64,000 nucleotides of DNA from Phyllostachys edulis (Eukaryota; Streptophyta; Magnoliopsida; Poales; Poaceae): positions 41,329,889 through 41,393,888 of the forward strand of contig CM070559.1 of NCBI GenBank assembly GCA_036346405.1. The letters run 5' to 3'. Positions 22,869 through 34,895 of this stretch are shown here, one piece after another (position 1 is the stretch's first letter; each line of letters starts with the position of its first letter). A program made the translations under genes and the position numbers. The notes beneath the pieces are model-generated. The model did not search any database and was not told the origin of the DNA. It saw only the letters and a list, made by a program, of their open reading frames with translations.

Positions 22869-23001
22869 CTGAATAGAAGCAACAGCTCATAGGTCAACAT
22901 AGCAGGAAAAATAATCTGAGAGTAGTGTTCATTAGCATTATTGAGGTAGTGAACAACCAACAAACAAATCCCATAGAAACATCTGTACAAAAGGATAGAA
23001 T
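22869..23001. other. Helitron spacer between two insertions
   Basis: Short AT-rich Helitron sequence. Its last five bases (AGAAT, 22,997-23,001) are the left target duplication of the gypsy element. Confidence 0.5.
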
Positions 23002-23631
23002 TGTCGATGATCGAATCGCCGATCTTATGAAAATAAAAGGAGGAAAATGACGTAGAGTATCCTGGAAGAGAATGGGGGCTGCTCTTTTTTTATATGAACT
23101 GGGTTTACAAGACTTGACTAGGGACTATCTCCAATTACACTGAATGTATTGAATACTACTGCTTCGGCTTCTATGTTGCCTTCTGTTGTTCGCTGTTATG
23201 TGTCTCCCTCGTCTTCTGCGTTTCACCATTAAATAACTCCCGAAGGGACGGTAGTTACTTCTGGGAAAGACGTCCCTGATGAAACGTTACAACTGGTCGG
23301 AGGTTTAAGGCAGTTAACAATGTGCTAACTGCCTTGCGGTTAAGTATTTGTGAGACATTTAACCACAAGGTGGTTTATCGTCAGAGTCTTGTATGTTACC
23401 GTAAGTTATGGAACGTTTAGCACGTGTTCCATTCATCATACGGTTAATGGTACCTGTTCATAACATTTCCGAGCAGCCACCTGGTCGAAACCTAGTCCGA
23501 CCAGGGTACCCATCGTGTAACCTCTAGAATCCTTACGACCAGTGAGGTCGTTAGCCTTAGGGGTTACGACCATGAAGACGTATGGTCTTTTATGTATTTA
23601 AATTAATACATAGAGGTTTTAATCCTCGTCA
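23002..23631 (-). repeat. 3' LTR of the gypsy element
   Basis: 630 bp. On the minus strand it starts TGACGAGGATTAAAACC and ends CGACA. It is about 97% identical by eye to the copy at 34,263-34,890; most differences are transitions, with a small cluster near the outer end. Confidence 0.92.
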
Positions 23632-23650
23632 GCTAGCCCCCAAACTTTAA
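23632..23650 (-). other. Polypurine tract
   Basis: On the minus strand AAAGTTTGGGGGCTAGC lies directly before the 3' LTR, the expected place for the plus-strand primer of reverse transcription. Confidence 0.7.
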
Positions 23651-24023
23651 ATGAACAGGTCGTGTGAATGCCTTCTCCCGATGAATTCATATCGGGCAGA
23701 CCACCATTTAATGTCGTGACATCCGAGGTGGTTTGTGTTCATTTTAAAGTTGAGAACTTGCCTTGGGAACCGAAGAGTTTCTCTGTCCGTTGGGCGAAAA
23801 AGAAGTTTTTTTGCCGTTCAGACTTTTATGGATAGCCTCCGATCGTAATTCGAAAGACCCGAGGCTATAAAATCCCCATCGCTAGACCTTTTGGATTTTT
23901 TATGCTTCCAGATCCCCTTTTCTGATCTCTTTTACCTAGACAAAAATCTTCGTCCTTCCTTTCTTGTTCTTCCGACCACAAAAATCTCCTGCGAGTTCTG
24001 CTCATCCTCAAGGATTTTCATCA

Positions 24024-24984
24024 TGTCGGAGCAAATCACAAAGTGGTTGCCGTCGGAGTTGAGCAAGAAAAATCTTGAAGCTTTGGAGAAGATCGGGATG
24101 CTTCCGGACAAGAATTTGATCAGATGGAGATCGGCATTTGGAGAGCATTTCCCAAGTCGCGAAGATGAGGAAATTCCTGTTTTCCTTGCCTACATCGAAT
24201 GTGAAATTTGAGATTGCCAGTACACAAATTCCTTCTCTGTGTTCTTGAATTCTACGGAGTGGAATTAGTGAATTTATTTAAATTCCATCGTCAACATCAA
24301 GATCTTCACATATTTGTGTGAGGCATACACGGATTGCCTCAGAGTTTAAGGCTCTTGGTATTTTTCTTGAATGGTGATGGGGAGAACCACGGAGACTCCC
24401 GGGGAATGTACATTGCGCCTTCACGACGGAAAGGCCGATGAGTACATTCATATGTACTCAAAATCCTCGTGGTCGTCATGGAAGAAGAACTGGTTCTATA
24501 TGACCATTCTGAGGACGACGGCCTCTATTTCACGGGATGAGAGCAACGGAAAATCCCAAATGGAGAAAGACCGTGGAGAAGACAGGGAGGCGGTTGGGCG
24601 ATGGGTGGATGCCATCTCGACCTCTGAGTCAAGGGCTTGACCTCTTGGCATGTGGTGAGGATTTCACTAAGCGCCAAATCAGCCCATTAAAGCCGGACTC
24701 ACTCCACGATCCGGTCCATTGGTCGTGATGAAGCTATCTTAGGAGGTGGTAAGTCTTTGAGATAACTCCGACCAGTATTTTTATTTGATTAATGTATTAC
24801 CTTAAAACATGTTCATGTCTTATTTTCTCTCTTTTTTTTGAAGCTCTTTCCCCTGAGGAAGTTAGAGAAAGGATTAGGCTGATCTGTGCAGGGGAGCCTG
24901 GAGAAAAAGCTGAATTTCCTGAGATCTTGGCCATAGCCTCTACTGAAGAGAGAACAACAAGGCTTAAGGTAAAAAATCTCTTTT

Positions 24985-25023
<39 letters not shown>

Positions 25024-26914
25024 TCCGATTAGGTTTTTGATCATGCTCTGTTTTTGTAGCTGGTCGGGTTGCGAATTACACACACTGGTGAGGCTAAACA
25101 TCCCACCGTTGTTCCAACCGACTCGTGCCCAGATGCACTGGAAGAGGATGAATCTCCCGAGGTAACAGAATATTTCAAAAGAAATATATATATAGTTTAG
25201 ATAAAAGATTTCATCACCTAACCAAATTCATTTGTTGGTTTAGGTGGAGAAGGCTGAAGGCCACCAGCATGCGACTACGGAGGTTGCCAACCCCAGACCG
25301 GTCGTTGACGACCGGACAGTTGTTGCTGGAACAACTGGTATGGAGGCTGGTGAAACCACTCCGTCCGACCAGATCATCAAGGACGTAACTTTTGACGAAC
25401 TGATCGAGAATATCGCATCCGATATTCATTGGATAATCTGTGATTTGGCCAATCCTGCCGGATCAGAACCGGCAAGGCCAGAAGAAAAGAAAAGGAAGGG
25501 AGACGGTACAGATTTTACTCTTCCGCGTTTCAAAGTCAAATCCCGGAAATTAACTAGGTACGCTCAAATGAAAGTGGTCGTATAAGCGCATACCTTTAAT
25601 AACTTCTTGATGATTTGATGCCTCACTCCTTTTTTAACTTCCCTTATTTGCTTGGCATAGGTCCTCTGGCGTTCCAGTCGTTTCCGACCAGATTCCTTCT
25701 AAGGACCCAATACCTGAAGAGGTCCATGAGTAGACCACTTCCCAGGATAAAGTTCCTTAGGAAAGAGTGGTCGGAGAAGCCCCCGAGCAGGCGTCAAGGC
25801 CAACAGTTGAGTTGGAACCATTGATGGTTCTAACTCCTTCTGTGAGGTAGATGCCCTAAAGGCCCTCAACGAGTTCCGACCATTGTTGGTAATTCTCCTC
25901 AACGACAAGTTCCTTTTCGCCCCGATTCATCGAGGATAAGGAGCTTGACGAGGCATGGGGAAAGATATCGACCATCAAATCAAAATGCATCCCGATTCCA
26001 TTTTGGTGGATACAATGATTTGGCAATCCGGGTAAGTATCTCGACCAGCCATAATCTCTCCTAAAAAGTCTTTTAAAGAGAATTTTAAAGAGGAAAATGC
26101 TATTTGAGCGACATATGGTCGAGAACTTTCTTTGTGGTCGAGGAGGCCCACCAAATGGATTAAAGACTTGGAGCGAAACACTCCGAATTAGAAAGTAAGA
26201 ACTTTCCCTTAGCTTTTCTTTCTTCAATGCTTAGCCCTTTGCTAATTATTCTCCTTATCGTATTTGATAGATTTGGAGAAAATAAAAGAAGAGAACTTTG
26301 GTGAAAGCCAAGGCGGCTCTGCTTGAAGAAGAAATCAAAGCTAAGGGCGTCGATCGCCGAGGCTACGACCCGACAAGGAAGACCTTAACAAGAAAATTGA
26401 AGGTAATAGGTCGTAAACTTGACTTATTATTTTCCTCCAATTATTTTCTTGCTTATCACTGTTTTACTCTTCTGAGCAAAAACAAGTTTTGGACAGAGTA
26501 GAGAAAACTCTGAAATTTGAGCAAGACAAGGAGGCAGCTCTCGTTCAAAGTTTAGATGAAAAGACTATATTTTTGAACAAGATGATCTTTGACATGGGAT
26601 CAGGATCAAGCCTGCCTACCTTAAGAGATCCAGTAGAGAAAATGAACTATTTTGGTCAACTTCTAGAGGATCTTAACAATCTGCTCAAGACTACTCGGAA
26701 GAACTATGCCCAGGCCATGAAAACAGGCGTTGCTAATGGAGTTAGTTTTGCTTTGGCGGGCTGAAAGCTTCCGACCCCTCTATTGATTTCCAAGTTGTTA
26801 AAGATGACTTCAACGCCTACGAGGAGGCAACCAAGTTCATGGAAGAACTCAAGCCACTTGGAGATAAAGTAGTAGAGAAATGGAGGTCGAGATCCCCATC
26901 AAGCGATAATTAGT
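24024..26914 (+). pseudogene. Antisense multi-exon ORF of Tat-type gypsy element
   Basis: Opposite in sense to gag-pol, between integrase and the polypurine tract. Translation starts MSEQITKWLPSELSKK (24,024). The downstream pieces resemble the plant 'putative gypsy-type transposon' family: ...FLAYIE..., a cysteine-glutamate CEAY segment, and a lysine-rich region before WFY. Intron-like breaks with GT/AG limits separate coding blocks near 24,843-24,969, 25,061-25,161, 25,243-25,556 and 26,486-26,764; the last is rich in Lys/Glu/Leu, coiled-coil-like. Several stops and shifts interrupt it (for example after 24,211 and around 24,350), so it is broken. The function of such antisense frames is not known. 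Confidence 0.55.
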
Positions 26915-28329
26915 GCAGGAATATTTCTAGAGTAGACTCTGCAAAAAAGTGTAAGAATATTGAATATGTGTAAAACTTACCTTTTATGTCATTTAACAAT
27001 GTCGTTGTTTTATCCTGTTTGACTATTTTTAAATTCTCACACACCTCCTAACCCCCGACTGCTTTATAGTAGAATAACTTTACTATACAAGCAGGTAGCC
27101 AAGAAAGAGAATAAAAAAAAGTCGAAACCATAATTTTAAAGGTATGTGCCGATATGAAGTCAAAACTGATCGTACCAATACTAGGAAATCATTGTGGTCG
27201 GAACTAGCTTATGACTTCGCTTAGTTATAGATCCTTGTTTGTCATGATCGAAATACCAATCAAAAAGTTATATATGGTTGGATAAGAGACCTTGCTTTGT
27301 GACATAAGGAGAAATGCAAAAATGAATGCAGCAAATTATAAGTGAACTTTGTTTATATCTATTATCCTAAAGTCTGGTCGGAAGGAATGCTTTAGATCTG
27401 AATTCACATATCATATTTCGAAACGTGTTCAAACTCTCTATCCGATCGTAGCGAGGATCGAAGAAAAGGACCGTCGCTAGGAAGCTCCTTCGATGGGGGG
27501 GACCACGTCGTGCGAAAAAGGAGAGACTTCGACTAGGAGGCTTTCCATGTCGAGCCGATGCAGACAAGAGCAGAACAGAATCTTGAAATAATGAAATATA
27601 ACCTTCATAATCTTAGGCATATCGTTCAGTATGGAAAGTTATTTGTACGATGCTCTGATTACTCATATATTTCCTTAAGAAAAAGAATGTTGTCGTGCGT
27701 GGTAAAATGCTCACGACTAGGACAAATACGGCGTATGACTTAGAAGTCGTTTGCTAGAGAGTAATAGAGATCCTTAGAAAGGATATCGAGAGAAAATTGT
27801 CTTCTCCAACGAGTTTAAATTAACAACCATGAGCGACCGACCTATAGGTATATATATATATATAAGCAATGTTACTTATTATTATTATTATTATTTAGGC
27901 GTAAATGATTTTATTGAAATTGAAAGAAATGAAAGAAAGTAAACAATAATTAAACATAGAACTTACGCAATTGATCAATGTTCCAAGAATTTGACAAAAT
28001 TTGCCCATCAGACATAGCCAATCGTCACGGAACACAGTCGGGTAACCGACCACGATGTAAGGACCTTCTCACTTGGGGAAAGTTTATTGCGATTTGCACG
28101 GCTCACGAATTTTTCTCGAGAACCAAAGCACCTCTGAAAAAGGTGCGAGGTTGCACCTTACGACTATGGTACCTTCGCATGGCTTGTTGGTAGGCTTCGA
28201 TCGTACAAGGGCTTGGTTTAAATCGTTCTTCAAGGAAATTGGCGTCGTCGAGTCTTCGTTCATTACGATCGTTTTAGTTAAAGCGATCAATTCGACGAGC
28301 CAATTTTGAGTTCTAGAGGAAGCATGGCT

Positions 28330-28930
28330 TCACCAGTAAACCAAAAAAGAATGGTGTTTCACCGGTCGCCGATCGGTCGTGGTTGAACGACCCATATCTG
28401 ACGGAGTTCTTGAACCCAAGCTCTGACCGTTTGATTAAGCGGTGAATACTCGGCGTTTGATCCCTTGCATAATGATATCATTGGCTCGCTCAATCGCTCC
28501 GTTGCCTGCGGATGAGCGGCGAAGCAACATGAACTTTTACACCAAGTTCATCGCGAAATTCTTGAAATTGTTGCTAGTGAACTAGGCGCCATTATCTGTG
28601 ATTATCGACTAGGTACACCAAATCGTGTGATCACATTTTCATTAGGAATCTCTTAGCGGCCTTAGTTGTTATTTTAACAACGGCTCGACCTCGATCCATT
28701 TTGTAAACGTGTCAATCATGACGAAAAAATTGAAGCCCGGGTGCTCTTGGGAAAGGTCCCGAATGTCCGATCCCAGTTTGCAAAAGGCCAAGAAAGAGAA
28801 TCGTTTGTAAGGCTTGTCTTGGTGATGTACTTATGCTGCTATGAAACCGACATTATGCGCGCCGTCACAAGTTCTTTTGCATCATGAAGGCGCTTGGCGA
28901 TAGTATCCTTGCTGAAGGCTTTACTGACCG
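28330..28930 (-). pseudogene. Gypsy integrase, frameshifted
   Basis: The DDE core is recognisable in pieces: MIDTFTKWIEVEP with the first Asp (about 28,722-28,690), IITDNGA with the second Asp (about 28,605-28,590) and GNGAIERAN with the Glu (about 28,512-28,484). Stops and shifts separate them. A fragment at 28,865-28,900 may be the start of the zinc-binding region. It would have inserted the cDNA; now inactive. Confidence 0.75.
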
Positions 28931-29371
28931 AGTTACGTAGGAATGATGTGCTCCATGAGACTCCTTCATGGATTTGGTTAGCAACTTAATGCCATCCGTT
29001 TGAGATATGCATCTCATCAACACTCCATGAGATCCTCGTTTGTACAAAATGCGTTCGATTAGAGTGTATGATTTGGCTTTTCGTGCTATCGATCGGCCTC
29101 TACATCATCTTCTGGAATTATGTCATCTTTGAAGATAATTGTAGATCGATGTCATCAATCTCTACCTTGATCGTGGCAATACCAACCGTCAACGACACAT
29201 GGAGCATCCATGTTCTTTTGATCGGTTTGTATGACCTGTAAAGAATCATGTATGTTCTCGGAAGGCTCGACTACCGAGGGTGAATCGAGTTGCTTGAGAA
29301 AAACTCCAAGCGGGACGGTTGACCTCGTGGAGGCCATCCGTGCCAACTAGTCTACCAGAAAGTTTTCCTTT

Positions 29372-29720
29372 CTAGGAATATGTTGGATCTGAAAACCGAA
29401 GAAGTGCTTTTCGAGTTTTCGTACTTCCGCCATATAAGATGACATCTTGGTACTTGAGCATTGATACTCTTTCCCTACTTGATTCATTACCAGTTGAGAA
29501 TCGCCTTTCACTAATGTCTGCGAATCCGGCGAACAAGTTTTCTCGAGTCTGCCGATAAACCTTCATATTCTGCCATATTATTTGTGGCAGGAAAATTTAA
29601 CTGGATGGCGTACTTAATGTGTTCGCTAGTAGGGGATATCAGGATCACTCCAGCCCCCGACCCTTTTAACATCAAAGAACCGTCAAAGTACATTGTCCAC
29701 TCCTCGTGGTGTTCATACAC
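29372..29720 (-). pseudogene. Second RNase H (archaeal-type) of Tat element
   Basis: The frame carries EWTMYFDGS, then GSGAGVILISP and NNMAEYEGL, the Asp/Glu motif set of the extra RNase H found in Tat-lineage elements between the pol RNase H and the integrase. It is broken after about 29,520 by a shift. Confidence 0.75.
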
Positions 29721-29843
29721 GGGCCCTTGGGTGGGTTCAAGGTTTGTCCATTCGGCAATGAATTACTGCTACTACAGGACTTTATCATTGTTAAGTGAAA
29801 TGAAATGGAGGTCGAACGCCCTAGATCAACGCCCATTTTGCTA

Positions 29844-30284
29844 TTAGTCACGATGATTCCTGTTACCAAGGACTTGACCAAGGGGATATCCCGTCGGTAC
29901 GACCACTTTGTGGGCCTGAAAGTAATGCCTTAGCTTCCTTGAAGACATAAGGAGACCATAGAGCAACTTTTGTACCTGTGGGTATCTTTCCTTTGGTCCA
30001 TGTAAGACCTCGCTTACGTAATAAACTGGTCGTTGGATGTTATCCCTTTCCACGACCAGTACACCGCTCACTGTTTGTGGAGTTGCTGCCACGTACATTA
30101 GCAGTGTTTCTCCCGGTCTCGGAGAGACTAAAACCGGGGCACTTGTAAGGTACTTTTTAAGTTCTTCAAAGGCATCGTTTGCTTCTCTAGTCCATTCAAA
30201 ACTCCCATGTTTCCGGAGAAGTTTAAAGAAAGGTAACCCTTTTTCTCCTAACCTTGCTATGAAACGATTTAGCGCCATACACAC
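29844..30284 (-). pseudogene. RT thumb / RNase H region of pol
   Basis: An open frame of about 146 codons contains the connection GLPFFKLLRK..FEWT.EANDAFEELK, the block APVLVSPRPGE and VYYVSEVLHGPKERYPQVQK, standard for the gypsy RT/RNase H junction. The catalytic region downstream is degraded. Confidence 0.85.
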
Positions 30285-30299
30285 CGGTTAGTTTTGGAC

Positions 30300-31000
30300 T
30301 TCCTTCTTCGTGGTCGGAGGTCGATCTAGTCGATGGTCGCTATCTTTCTTGGATTAACCCGATACCTCTAGCCGAGACTAGGAAACCAAGCAATTTTCCA
30401 GCGAAACTCCGAACACACACTTTTAGGATTCAACTTAAGGTTATGCCTTCTCGGGTTCTTTGAAAGTTTCTTGTAAGTCGAGATGTGGTTGCTAGCGTTG
30501 GTGGTCTTCTACGACGGATCATCAACGTAAGCTTCTAAATTCGACCTATTTGCGGCTAAAGGTTTTTGCATCAACCTTTGAAAAGTTGCACCAGCGTTTT
30601 GAGACCAAATGGCATCTTAACATAACGATAAGTGCCATATGGAGTGATGAAGGAAGTTTTCTCCTCATACTCTTTACACATACTAATATGGTGGTACCAC
30701 GAATACGCATCTAAAAACTTAGTAATTACGCACGAGGTAGAATCTACCAGTTGATCAATGCATGGAAGGGGAAAATCATCCTTCGGACAAGCTTTATTAA
30801 GATCTCAGTAAAGTCGATACACATTCGCCATTTCCCATTATTCTTCCTAACCATTACAGGGTTGGCGAGCCACTGAGGGTGGTTGACTTCACGAATGAAT
30901 CCAGCTTTGAGAAGCTTGTCAATCTCTGATTGGATTGCCTCCTTCCGATCAGGTGCAAAACGCCGCAGCTTACGCTTGATTGGTTTTTATCGGTGGAGAG
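30300..31000 (-). pseudogene. Reverse transcriptase core, broken
   Basis: Recognisable segments: KLLKAGFIREVNHPQWLAN (about 30,920-30,850), a WRMCID-like finger/palm segment, a YGTYRYVKMPFGLK segment near 30,640-30,600, and the catalytic YVDD at 30,529-30,518, followed within a few codons by a stop. Frame changes between these blocks show it is non-functional. Confidence 0.8.
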
Positions 31001-31292
31001 CTAGCTTGTGCTCGATCACCTCCGGGGACTCGGGCATATCGGACGCTTGCCAAAGAATCGTCTGATTTGCTCGGAGGAAGGAGACGAGCGACTCTTCCTA
31101 TTTAGGATCGAGCCTTGCCCACCGTAACCTTGCGGCGGTGGGCGGGATCTTCGGTCGAGTAACGACTTGGCGCGTCCGAGAAGTGCCTTTGTCGAAGGAT
31201 ACCTCTTTTATGCAGTCGGAGGGTTTTGGTGTCATCTTCGGTCTTGTGTGCTTGGCACGCATGGCAAATGAATTAGCCTCTCGGTCGGGAGT

Positions 31293-31475
31293 TCATCGAC
31301 CGATTCTAGATTTTCGATCACATGCATAAGCCATTTTACGATCACCCCGAATAGTGATGACTCCTTTCGGCCCCGGCATTTTCAAACTTTGATAACCGTA
31401 ATGCGTGGCTATCAAGAATTTTGCTAACGCCGGTCGACCAAGAATCCCATTGTATGCGGATTCAAAGTTTACCAC
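31293..31475 (-). pseudogene. Protease-RT linker fragment
   Basis: YNGILGRPALAKFL followed by LKMPGPKGVITIRGD matches the conserved linker just ahead of RT in grass gypsy polyproteins. It is separated from the protease by a frame change. Confidence 0.8.
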
Positions 31476-31543
31476 ATCAAACGAAATTTTTTCCGTTCGA
31501 AAGTTATCAGGCCTTCCGAACGTAACCGGTAAGGAAACTTGTC

Positions 31544-32056
31544 CTATTGGTTTAGCGGTGGAGCGAAACTATGCCATGAAAAGCATATTTCCTTTGGTTT
31601 CACCTTTGACATAGGGACCTGCATTTCTTCTAAAGCTCCCGAAAATAATATATTCAAAGAACTACCTCCATCTACCAAGACTCGATTAACCCTACAATTA
31701 TTAATGGTTGGTTCGACAACAATAGGGAACCTACCTAGTCGAGTCGAAGGAATGGGGCGATCGTCCTTCTTTGAAGAAATTGCAATGTCCGACCACTTCG
31801 ATTGCTTGATAGTGTTAGGAGATTGACGAGGTTGACCTCCGCTCCGGCTTTCGGATGGCGTTTGGATTCGTATGAAGAAGATCCTCCAAAAATCATGTTG
31901 GTCAGTATGTTGGGGATCTGGTACTCCATCTCTTAAATCGCCATCCTTATTCTTTTGGAGCTCGTTTCTCCGGGTTACGGTATTGCGGAAATGGTCCTTC
32001 ACCTGCATAATAATCTTCCAGTTTCTTTTGCCAAACTCGACAGTTGCGTAGATCAT
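31544..32056 (-). pseudogene. Aspartic protease region
   Basis: The frame contains VLVDGGSSLNILF, the protease active-site turn in the DGGS form usual for these grass elements, preceded by a proline-serine-rich linker. It would process Gag-Pol. Cut off from gag and RT by frameshifts. Confidence 0.8.
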
Positions 32057-34235
32057 GCCCTGCCTTCTGGTGAAGTGAACACCACTTCTTCTTTTTCTAG
32101 AATCCTTCGGTCGGAGCTTTCGTCTTGCCCCGACCGGTGTAGTCCTTTTTGCCCTTCATGAATTTATCAGGAATGGCTAGAAACTCCTTGTCGTCGGATC
32201 TGCGGTTCTTCTTCTTCTTGAGAGACTTCTTGTTCTTTTTCTCTGGTTTGTCGGTAGGTGAGAATCTTGTCTTTCCGATCAATGGCTTCGCACCACTCGA
32301 TTGCCGCTAGCGGTGGCATACTTGTCGACCATATCAAAAAGCTCAGCGGTTGTTCTTGGGGGTTCATTGCTATGTCCTCGATGGCCGCCGATTCCTCGAA
32401 CTGTTTTGAAGGCTGAATAACGAGAGGATTCTGCGACCTCGGGAATAGAATTGCGAACTGGCTAAACCTCTTGATGTATTGGCGTAGAGTTTCATCGAGC
32501 CATGCGGATTCGGTGGAGATCATCCTCCTTTCGAGGCGATCGTGCGTACTCGAAATTTGCAATTAGAAGGTCACTGAGTTGCTCCCAAGTATAGATCGTT
32601 ACGACGGTTGGTTCAACAACCACGGCCAAGGCGAGACCCTTGAGCATGGTGGGTAGATAGTTGGCCATCACATTTTCATCGCCTCAGCGACTCGATGGCG
32701 GTGGTATAGATTTGGAGAAATTCCAGCGGATTTTGAGTTCTATTAAACTTGTCCAAATTGGCGGTCGGAACCGGTTAGGCCAACGCACGACTTGGAGCCA
32801 CAGTAGAAAGGCCCGTCAACTTGTGATTGATTCGTGGCGCCTTCTCAGGGAAGGTGCTTGGGATTATGTCGGTCGGAGACCGGTTCCTAAGATTGGCACG
32901 CTGGAACTCCGGTGTGCGATCCGGTCGTGGACATTGGTATGATGTCTCCGATCGCCTACTTGATTCAGACGATGCCGAAGATCGTCAGGTCCAAGCGATG
33001 ATTCTTCTCGATGTGATGGGGGAGTGGCTTCATGAAATAACCTTCTCCCCTCATGACTCCTTGGTCGGAATCGTCGAGGAGGCCTTGGTATCGACTGTTC
33101 CCGAGTATGACCATGTTGTCCCCTGCTGAGGGAGGGACGGTGAGATGAAGTCATAGTTTGACTCCCTGAAACCCTTTGTTCCTGATATGCTTGGTCTTGT
33201 TGCATGGTCTGTTTGAGAATTTCGGATACTTGACCTACAAGTCGTACAAAACACAGGTTCTCGCTAAAGCGAGGATCGAGTTATTTAATATATCTTGAAC
33301 ACGTCGCATGTTTTGTACAGTTACCGAGGGTCTCGGGGGGTTCAGACTGGTCGTAGGTGTACGCAGACCTGAATCCTCCCCCGACCCTCAGATTTGATCT
33401 GCCCTATCAACTATTCTAGGTGGGGCGGTGCGGCGAATTAGTTGATGGGCGTCGATCGATTCAAGTGGCCTCCGGAAGTTGGTGCTCGACGGCTCGGATC
33501 ATCTCTAACAACACGTGATGGCGTGGTAGAGTGTAGGACCGTGCGGGCATCTTGATTTTCATCTCCGATCGCGTTGACCGTGCCTCCGGCGCCGATCTTG
33601 ATGAGCTTCCGCCGTAACTAATGGAGAGCTTATTAGTGCTTCGCGCGAAGTTTCCTGACGGAGAGCGGTCGGAGATGAGCACCTCTGAGGTCTCCTCGGC
33701 TGATTCGATGTCTCGCCGATCGTATCTTTGGCGTGATTATCCCCACGTGGTCTATGACGGTGGAGGCTTCATCGACACTGTTACCAGATGTCGGTTGACT
33801 CCTGGAATTGCCAGAAGCCGTAGGAGAGTATCTTTCAGCCATGATTTCATCGAGGGTATAGAGATTTTCGAGTGAAGGTGCTGAAATTTCTTCACCTGTT
33901 TTGCCGGTCGGAAAGGCCGGGCTTGAAGAGATCCCCTGACATTCCGAACTGATCGGAATGGCTGGTTCCTCTGATTGCGCCACCGGTAACGGTGGCGCAT
34001 CCTCGTCCATCCGGTCGATCTCGCTATCGTCGGCGACGTGCGAGCCGGCGGAGGAGGAAGATGAGGATGATCTGCCATTTTCCTCCATGGCACGAATGCA
34101 TCCTTCCATGTCGAGGTTGTCATAGTCCGCCAAGTCGAACCAATTCTCCTCATCCCAGACTCCGGGCATATTCGCATTAACGATTGCGGAACTTGGGTGA
34201 AATTTGTATGAGCGAAAAAGTTTCTTGAAACTTCG
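32040..34235 (-). pseudogene. Gag, fragmented
   Basis: The N-terminal part (34,169-33,633) is acidic and serine-rich (MPGVWDEENWFDLADYDN start). The middle (33,205-32,864) is basic. The capsid-like part (32,562-32,167) has ESAWLDETLRQYIKRFS. Near 32,095-32,045 another frame reads LHQKAGHDLRNCRVW, a degenerate zinc knuckle. At least three frame changes occur across gag. Confidence 0.7.
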
Positions 34236-34242
34236 TCTTCTT

Positions 34243-34262
34243 CCCCACCGGACGGCGCCAAT
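34243..34262 (-). other. Primer-binding site of gypsy element
   Basis: On the minus strand TGGCGCCGTCCGGTGGGG lies directly after the 5' LTR. TGGCGCC is the usual start of gypsy primer sites in grasses, probably complementary to a tRNA 3' end (tRNA-Asp or a similar one). Confidence 0.75.
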
Positions 34263-34890
34263 TGCCGGCGATCGAATCGCCGATCTTATGAAAATAAAAG
34301 GAGGAAAATGGCGTAGAGTATCCCGGAAGAGAATGAAATTGCTCTTTATTTATATGAACTGGGTTTACAAGACTTGACTAGGGACTATCTCCAATTACTT
34401 GAATGTATTGAATACTCTTGCTTCGGCTTCTATGTTGCCTTCTGTTGTTCGCTGTTATGTGTCTCCCTCGTCTTCTGCGTTTCACCATTAAATAACTCCC
34501 GAAGGGACGGCAGTTACTTCTAGGAAAGACGTCCCTGATGAAACGTTACAACTGGTCGGAGGTTTAAGGCAGTTAACAATGTGCTAACTGCCTTGCGGTT
34601 AAGTATTTGTGAGACATTTAACCGCAAGGTGGTTTATCGTCAGAGTCTTGTATGTTACCGTAAGTTATGGAACGTTTAGCACATGTTCCATTCATCATAC
34701 GGTTAATGGTACCTGTTCATAACATTTCTGAGCAGCCACCTGGTCGGAACCTAGTTTGACCAGGGTACCCATCGTGTAACCTCTGGAATCCTTACGACCA
34801 GTGAGGTCGTTAGCCTTAGGGGTTACGACCATGAAGACGTATGGTCTTTTATGTATTTAAATTAATACATAGAGGTTTTAATCCTCGTCA
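34263..34890 (-). repeat. 5' LTR of the gypsy element
   Basis: 628 bp, the partner of 23,002-23,631. It ends CCGGCA next to the primer site; its outer end is TGACGAGG, followed on the plus strand by the AGAAT duplication. Confidence 0.92.
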
Positions 34891-34895
34891 AGAAT

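Larger units (their letters stand above)
23002..34890 (-). mobile_element. Complete Ty3/gypsy retrotransposon, Tat lineage, decayed
   Basis: Two LTRs (23,002-23,631 and 34,263-34,890) bounded by the 5-bp duplication AGAAT (22,997-23,001; 34,891-34,895). Primer site and polypurine tract show minus-strand orientation. Order along the minus strand: gag, protease, reverse transcriptase, two RNase H segments, integrase, then an unusual reading frame on the opposite strand before the polypurine tract. The second RNase H and the antisense frame point to the Tat/Retand group. All coding parts contain stops or frameshifts, so it cannot move by itself. The LTRs show roughly 20 differences in 630 bases by eye. 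Confidence 0.93.
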
